Part shown: positions 5,166-8,063 of the stretch, piece by piece
Layout: every line of letters starts with the position of its first letter
How positions within the stretch are numbered: position 1 is the first letter of the stretch
Source: Eubacteriales Family XIII. Incertae Sedis bacterium
GTDB lineage: Bacteria; Bacillota; Clostridia; Peptostreptococcales; Anaerovoracaceae
Length of the DNA: 8,063 nt
NCBI GenBank assembly: GCA_031257215.1
Contig: JAIRPC010000046.1
Span: forward strand, 1 to 8,063
Direction: 5' to 3'
Position numbers and translations under genes: made by a program
Notes under the pieces: generated by a model
The model's input: the letters and a program-made list of their open reading frames with translations, nothing else
What the model was told of the DNA's origin: nothing
Database searches by the model: none

Positions 5166-6230
5166 TTAATCAGTGAGACAAAACGCAATGACCGCGCCGA
5201 CATCGGCGCGGTTTTTGTATGCGACGGACAGCCTGCCGTAGCCTTGCGTGGCCGAGGCTCTGTCGTCATACAGAGCTATTATGGTGGGGCCGCTGCCTGT
5301 CATAAATATGCGTTTCGGCTCTGTGCCTGATTTGCTATCCGCTTCGCCGATGGGTTCGCTTTCTGATTCGCCGCCGGCTCCGCTTTCAGGTGCGCCGCCA
5401 GCTCCGCTTTCCGATTCGCCGCCGGCTCCGCACAGCAGGGCTTCCACTTCACCCATTATCGCGCCGATCTCAGGAAAGAGCCCCTTCGCGACAGGTTCAA
5501 GATCATTCCCCTGCCCGCCATCGGGCTTTGCGAAATCACCCTCATCCCATGCCGCGTAGGCGGTGGGCGTGGACACCTCTATGGCGGGCTTGATCAGAAC
5601 GCCGAACCCTCTGACAGGTGGCGCGGGGCTCAGCACGTCGCCTATGCCCTCGCAGATGAATGACGCGCCCGCCGCCGCATCGTCCGCGTAGCCGAGGGAG
5701 GGCTCGAGTTTCGCTATCGCCGCTATGCAGAAGGGCACGTCCGCGCCGACCTCCGCGCCCGCCGCCATTATGTCGGCAAGCGCCGCGCCTGGCGCGAGGG
5801 CTTTCGCAAGCGCGAGCATGACCGCCGCCGCGTCGGCCGAGCCGCCGGCCAGCCCCGCTGCCATAGGTATGCGCTTCGCAATGCTGACGCGCACCGACAC
5901 GCCCTGCTCCGCCGCGCAGCCGCCCCAAAGCCGCAGAGCCAGCGAAGCCGCCCTGTGCGCTATATTGCCCTCGCCCTGCGGCAACGGCGGTTTGCGTGCG
6001 CCCTGCCCAGTAGCCGCATCCGCGCTGCTGCCCTGCCACGACATCTCCACGCTCACACGACCATCATGTGTGCGCCCTGCCGCCGCTATCTCGACATGCA
6101 CGTCGTCATGCAGATCCACAGCCTGCATATGCGAACATATCAGGTGGTAGCCGTCATCCCGCCGCCCCACAATGCGCAGCGAATGGTTTATCTTCGCGTA
6201 TGCTTTTACTAAAATTGAGATATTTTCCAT
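5166..6230 (-). CDS. ispE: 4-diphosphocytidyl-2-C-methyl-D-erythritol kinase
   Basis: A GHMP-family kinase that phosphorylates the 2-hydroxyl of CDP-methylerythritol in the non-mevalonate (MEP) isoprenoid pathway, feeding undecaprenyl phosphate and quinones. Seen from the ATG at 6230: AYAKINHSL (K13 in the catalytic-lysine position), DDGYHLICSHMQAVDL, NIAHRAASLAL, the ATP loop PMAAGLAGGSADAA (122-135), VGADVPFC with catalytic D164, GNDLE at 241-245 and the glycine-rich third motif MTGSGPTIIALYDD (310-323). At 354 residues it is about 65 longer than usual; the excess is a Gly/Ala/Glu/Ser insert (about 267-305) just before motif 3, coded by 24-bp repeats, plus a small insert near 64-80. GAGGCGGG lies 5-12 nt upstream of the ATG; a TTG at 6245 lacks support. 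It follows a hairpin-T-tract after the preceding gene and has no clear promoter of its own. Confidence 0.95.
   Translation of the reverse strand: MENISILVKAYAKINHSLRIVGRRDDGYHLICSHMQAVDLHDDVHVEIAAAGRTHDGRVSVEMSWQGSSADAATGQGARKPPLPQGEGNIAHRAASLALRLWGGCAAEQGVSVRVSIAKRIPMAAGLAGGSADAAAVMLALAKALAPGAALADIMAAGAEVGADVPFCIAAIAKLEPSLGYADDAAAGASFICEGIGDVLSPAPPVRGFGVLIKPAIEVSTPTAYAAWDEGDFAKPDGGQGNDLEPVAKGLFPEIGAIMGEVEALLCGAGGESESGAGGAPESGAGGESESEPIGEADSKSGTEPKRIFMTGSGPTIIALYDDRASATQGYGRLSVAYKNRADVGAVIAFCLTD
5343..5430. repeat. 24-bp tandem repeat inside ispE
   Basis: About 3.7 imperfect copies with a 24-bp period. On the plus strand units begin TTCGCCGAT (5343), TTCGCCGCC (5367), TGCGCCGCC (5391) and TTCGCCGCC (5415), each followed by an approximate GGCTCCGCTTTC. 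Since 24 is a multiple of three, copy changes keep the frame. They code for eight-residue units of the type GAGGESES / GAGGAPES, in a linker just before the third GHMP motif. Confidence 0.85.
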
Positions 6231-6254
6231 GAAATCCCGCCTCAAAGCCTACAT

Positions 6255-6283
6255 AGAAAAACGAACCGGCAGCACCGCCGGCC
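6255..6283 (-). terminator. Candidate intrinsic terminator or attenuator before ispE
   Basis: Minus-strand stem CCGGC (6281-6277), 6-nt loop, GCCGG (6270-6266), extendable by two G-U pairs, followed by CG and five T (6261-6257). It lies 8 nt after the TAA of the Ig-like/TM gene and 25 nt before ispE. With no clear ispE promoter, partial read-through would set the level of ispE. Confidence 0.5.
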
Positions 6284-6291
6284 CGTCGCTA

Positions 6292-7275
6292 TTATTTCCG
6301 CTTTTTCTTCTTGCCCCTGTTTCTCGCGTTCGCGTTGCCTCCCCTCGACGGTTTTTTCGCCGCCTGGGACCTCTCGTATTTCGCGAGAGCCTCTTTTGCA
6401 CGTTTCTCAACGATCGCGGAGCGCCCTGTCCTGTATGTGCTGCCCGCCGCCGCAATCGGGCGCGGTCCTTTCACCTTCTTCGTGTCGCGCGGCTTTTCGG
6501 CTGCGGCGGCCGCCGAGGTTTCGTCCTTGCCCTCCGCTATGCCCAGCCTTTTCAGCCGCTTCTTTCTGTCGCGCTCTATCAGTTCCATCGCTTCCTTGAC
6601 GGTTATTTTCTTTTCCTTCGCCAGCTTGTAGGGGTTGACCTTGCCGCCCTTGGCAGCGACCTCTGCGGCGGCCTTCTCCTTGCGCTTGTTATCGAAGATC
6701 GTCATGGCGATCATCGCGCCTATCATGCCGACCATCAGAAGCATGTATATCTTCGTGCTGGCGGACTGGTCTACGGTCTTGAAATCAAGCACGATGTCCT
6801 TGCCGAGCGTCCTGCCGTCGTCAGAGCGGAGGTCGCCCGAAACGGTCAGCTTGTACGCAGTGTTGTTCGCCAGCATATTGCCGTTCTGCTTCGCAGTGTC
6901 CACTATGGCGAGTATATAGTCGTTTCGCTTGATGCCGAAATACGCCTTGACAGGCAGCTTTACCTCCTTGCCCTCCACCTTTCCGGTGAACTTGAAGCAC
7001 CCCTCGTTGACTGCCTGAACTCCCTTGGCGGTAACATTGCCGTTGAAATAAAGCTTGATGCCGACGTTCTGCGACTGCAAATCATTGGCGCCCGCGCTGG
7101 GGCTGCTCGTCATGGTGAGCGAGCCTCCGCTGCCGCCTGTATCGGCGGCCGAGGCTTCCACGACAGCGAACACGGCGGTCGCGGAAAACAGAAAAAGCGC
7201 GGCGCACGCCGCCGCCGCCGCGATTGCTTTCATTATATTATTCTTTCCAAATTTATTGCCTGTTGTCACTTTCAT
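6292..7275 (-). CDS. Membrane-anchored Ig-like protein with basic cytoplasmic tail, function unknown
   Basis: A 327-residue protein I cannot name. Residues 1-44 look like a signal peptide (core at 16-37, cleavage near ASA-A). Residues 53-168 read as an Ig-like beta-sandwich of the Big_5 / SbsA type: SSPSAGANDL, VGIKLYFNGNV, YKLTVSGDLRSDDGRTLG, IVLDFKTVD. A single membrane helix follows (176-194, YMLLMVGMIGAMIAMTIF). Residues 195-327 form a highly charged, Lys/Arg-rich tail with NPYKLAKEKKITVKEAMELIERDRKKR, an Ala/Pro-rich part and RNRGKKKKRK at the very end. The topology would be Ig domain outside, tail inside. The ATG at 7275 has GGAG 6 nt upstream and lies inside the end of tadA (23-nt overlap), pointing to translational coupling; an ATG at 7233 with GGAAAG 9 nt upstream is an alternative and gives a shorter signal peptide. 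A hairpin terminator follows. Confidence 0.82.
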   Translation of the reverse strand: MKVTTGNKFGKNNIMKAIAAAAACAALFLFSATAVFAVVEASAADTGGSGGSLTMTSSPSAGANDLQSQNVGIKLYFNGNVTAKGVQAVNEGCFKFTGKVEGKEVKLPVKAYFGIKRNDYILAIVDTAKQNGNMLANNTAYKLTVSGDLRSDDGRTLGKDIVLDFKTVDQSASTKIYMLLMVGMIGAMIAMTIFDNKRKEKAAAEVAAKGGKVNPYKLAKEKKITVKEAMELIERDRKKRLKRLGIAEGKDETSAAAAAEKPRDTKKVKGPRPIAAAGSTYRTGRSAIVEKRAKEALAKYERSQAAKKPSRGGNANARNRGKKKKRK

Positions 7276-7801
7276 TTACCGCTCCGTTATTATCAATGCC
7301 GCTATCCCGTACCGTTCTGTCCCTCTCGCGCAGCCTGGCGAAAAAACCGCTCATCAGCCCCGCGCATTCGTCCTTCATGACGCCGACCTCGTATCTCAGG
7401 CTGTGGTTCAGGTCGCCCGACGTTAGTATGTCCTTGACGCTTCCTGCCGCGCCGCTTTTCGGGCTGTCCGTCCCGGCGATGACCGCGTCCAGCCTGGCGA
7501 GCACGCAGGCGCCCGCGCACATGGCGCACGGCTCGACCGTGACGTACATCTCGCAGCCGACCAGCCTAGGCGTGCCGAGCGCCGCCGCAGCGTCCCTGAT
7601 GGCGGCCATCTCCGCGTGCATGGTGGGATCGCCGTCCCGCTCCGTGCGGTTCGAGCCGCGGCCCACGACCTCTCCGTCCCTGACAATGACCGCGCCGATA
7701 GGCACGTCGCCAGCCTCGCCAGCCACGCGCGCCTCATCTATCGCCAGAGCCATATACACAGCCCTCTCATCCGCGATAGGCGCGTTTTCGTCTTTTCTCA
7801 A
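7253..7801 (-). CDS. tadA: tRNA-specific adenosine deaminase
   Basis: A zinc cytidine-deaminase-fold enzyme that converts adenosine 34 to inosine in the anticodon of tRNA-Arg(ACG). The motifs are complete: DVPIGAVIVRDGEVVGRGSNR, then TMHAEMAAI (zinc His and proton-shuttle Glu, residues 62 and 64 from the TTG start) and PCAMCAGAC (zinc Cys 92 and 95). The C-terminus runs DILTSGDLNHSLRYEVGVMKDECAGLMSGFFARLRER, as in bacterial TadA. The start is uncertain. The ATG at 7753 has GAGAGG 9 nt upstream but drops the residues before the conserved Y-M of helix 1; the TTG at 7801 (182 residues, weak CAGG site) keeps them and lies just after the predicted transcription start. I prefer 7801. The frame is open up to the window edge, but that part has no family resemblance and lies upstream of the promoter. 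It is first in an operon with the Ig-like/TM gene and ispE. Confidence 0.95.
   Translation of the reverse strand: MRKDENAPIADERAVYMALAIDEARVAGEAGDVPIGAVIVRDGEVVGRGSNRTERDGDPTMHAEMAAIRDAAAALGTPRLVGCEMYVTVEPCAMCAGACVLARLDAVIAGTDSPKSGAAGSVKDILTSGDLNHSLRYEVGVMKDECAGLMSGFFARLRERDRTVRDSGIDNNGAVNESDNRQ
7282..7285 (-). promoter_or_regulatory. Ribosome binding site of the Ig-like/TM gene, inside tadA
   Basis: GGAG on the minus strand, 6 nt before the ATG at 7275 and 30 nt before the tadA stop. Ribosomes finishing tadA would open this site. Confidence 0.6.
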
Positions 7802-7821
7802 AATGCCTGACACAGCATATA

Positions 7822-7850
7822 ATTTTATCACAGGATAAGCCACATGTAAA
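7822..7850 (-). promoter_or_regulatory. Sigma-A-type promoter of tadA
   Basis: Minus strand: -35 TTTACA (7850-7845, five of six consensus bases), 17-nt spacer, -10 TAAAAT (7827-7822). Transcription would start near 7815. It is the best promoter in the window and probably drives tadA, the Ig-like/TM gene and ispE. Its place rules out the upstream extension of the tadA frame. Confidence 0.65.
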
Positions 7851-7901
7851 ACGAATCGCCCCGGGCGGGAAGCATTTCCGAATAGGTAGCCAATTGGAAA
7901 C

Positions 7902-7967
7902 CTCAGTGCGACCCCCTGAAAGGAGCTGGTTGCATTGACTCGTTCACGCGGCCTCGGTCGCACTGAG
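7902..7967. repeat. Perfect 12-bp inverted repeat, 42-nt loop
   Basis: CTCAGTGCGACC (7902-7913) and GGTCGCACTGAG (7956-7967) are exact reverse complements. As RNA this would be a stable stem on either strand. Confidence 0.85.
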
Positions 7968-7980
7968 TCTTGCATGGCAG
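7926..7980. repeat. Second, competing imperfect inverted repeat
   Basis: CTG-GT-TGCA-TT-GACTC (7926-7941) can pair with GAGTC-T-TGCA-TGG-CAG (7965-7980): 12 paired bases with small internal loops. Its right arm shares 7965-7967 with the 12-bp repeat and its left arm lies in that repeat's loop, so the two stems cannot both form fully. Confidence 0.5.
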
Positions 7981-8063
7981 AGGTAGGGTCGGAGCCCCGG
8001 GGGGAGTACGGGGGCAGCGCCCTCTTTTCAGACAGGACAGGCTGCGCCTTTTCATGATACGAT

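Larger units (their letters stand above)
7851..8063. other. GC-rich non-coding block rich in inverted repeats
   Basis: No gene family, tRNA, rRNA or named small RNA was recognised in these 213 nt on either strand. The block holds several self-complementary elements: GGAA/TTCC around GCAT (7869-7880), TTTCC (7875-7879) with GGAAA (7896-7900), the palindromes CCAATTGG (7890-7897) and CCCCGGGG (7995-8002), a perfect 12-bp inverted repeat (7902-7913 with 7956-7967), and GCAGC (8014-8018) with GCTGC (8041-8045). The density suggests a structured RNA, the control region of a gene beyond the window, or a dispersed palindromic repeat. Confidence 0.45.

Noticed and set aside
6172..7380. A 402-codon plus-strand open frame opposite the Ig-like/TM gene and the end of tadA.
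   Set aside because: Arg/Leu-rich without recognisable domains; the minus strand has a signal peptide, membrane helix, ribosome binding site and operon context. An antisense shadow.
7985..7998. T-arm of a tRNA (GGGTCGGAGCCCC).
   Set aside because: The loop is not TTCGANN, and no acceptor stem, anticodon arm or D-arm fits around it.
7974..8057. A 27-codon plus-strand ORF starting MAEVGSEPRG.
   Set aside because: No ribosome binding site, Gly-rich from GC runs, and lying within the palindrome-rich block; no sign of coding.
7802..8062. N-terminal extension of TadA, since the frame stays open to the window edge.
   Set aside because: The extension is Pro/Arg/Ser-rich and unlike any TadA, lies upstream of a good promoter (7850-7822), and overlaps perfect inverted repeats.
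7990..8063. Cobalamin riboswitch on the minus strand, because GCGCTGCCCCCGTAC (8020-8006) resembles part of its core.
   Set aside because: The B12 box (GCCAGGAGACCTGCC-like) is absent at the expected distance, the GGGAA element and the CCACTG-type segment are not found, and tadA is not a known B12-controlled gene. Rfam model RF00174 would settle it.
7851..8063. Signal recognition particle RNA, which often neighbours tadA in Bacillota.
   Set aside because: The near-invariant domain IV loop (GGAAGGAAGCAGC type) is missing on both strands, as is the Alu-domain signature. GGGAAGCA at 7868-7875 is only a short chance match.

Overview
The window looks like a chromosomal piece of a GC-rich Bacillota (Firmicutes), most likely an anaerobic member of Clostridia. 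The evidence is a DUF1934 (YwiB-like) gene and a secreted protein with a 3D (Asp-Asp-Asp) domain, both typical of that phylum, together with strong purine-rich ribosome binding sites and frequent GTG/TTG starts. An assignment closer than class would be a guess; Anaerovoracaceae / Family XIII is possible. No mobile element, CRISPR array, tRNA or rRNA was recognised.

Layout. At 1-423 (+) is the C-terminal half of an auxin efflux carrier (AEC) family permease, cut by the window edge. It converges on a minus-strand cluster read from right to left: a response regulator with a divergent GGDEF domain (4094-3162), a complete AEC permease (3138-2179), D-alanine--D-alanine ligase (2088-1012, GTG start) and a DUF1934 protein (894-445). 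The regulator and permease are 23 nt apart and look co-transcribed; ddl and the DUF1934 gene each have a candidate promoter of their own. Divergent from the regulator, across about 256 nt of intergenic DNA with a hairpin, a short direct repeat and a palindrome, is a secreted fibronectin-III plus 3D-domain cell-wall protein (4351-5109, +, TTG start).

The right half is a second minus-strand operon: tadA (start near 7801), an unrecognised signal-peptide/Ig-like/transmembrane/basic-tail protein (7275-6292) that overlaps the end of tadA, then ispE (6230-5166), then a 15-codon ORF (5153-5106) with an excellent ribosome binding site that ends against the 3D gene. A good promoter (TTTACA, 17 nt, TAAAAT) precedes tadA. 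The last ~210 nt are non-coding, GC-rich and full of inverted repeats, including a perfect 12-bp one.

Together the genes cover envelope building (ddl, the 3D-domain protein, ispE feeding undecaprenyl phosphate), tRNA editing (tadA), metabolite export (two AEC permeases) and a phosphorylation-controlled regulator. No new multi-gene system is evident. The most interesting items are the coupled Ig/TM/basic-tail protein, the orphan start site after ispE, the 24-bp tandem repeat inside ispE, the GGDDF output domain, and the structured block upstream of tadA.
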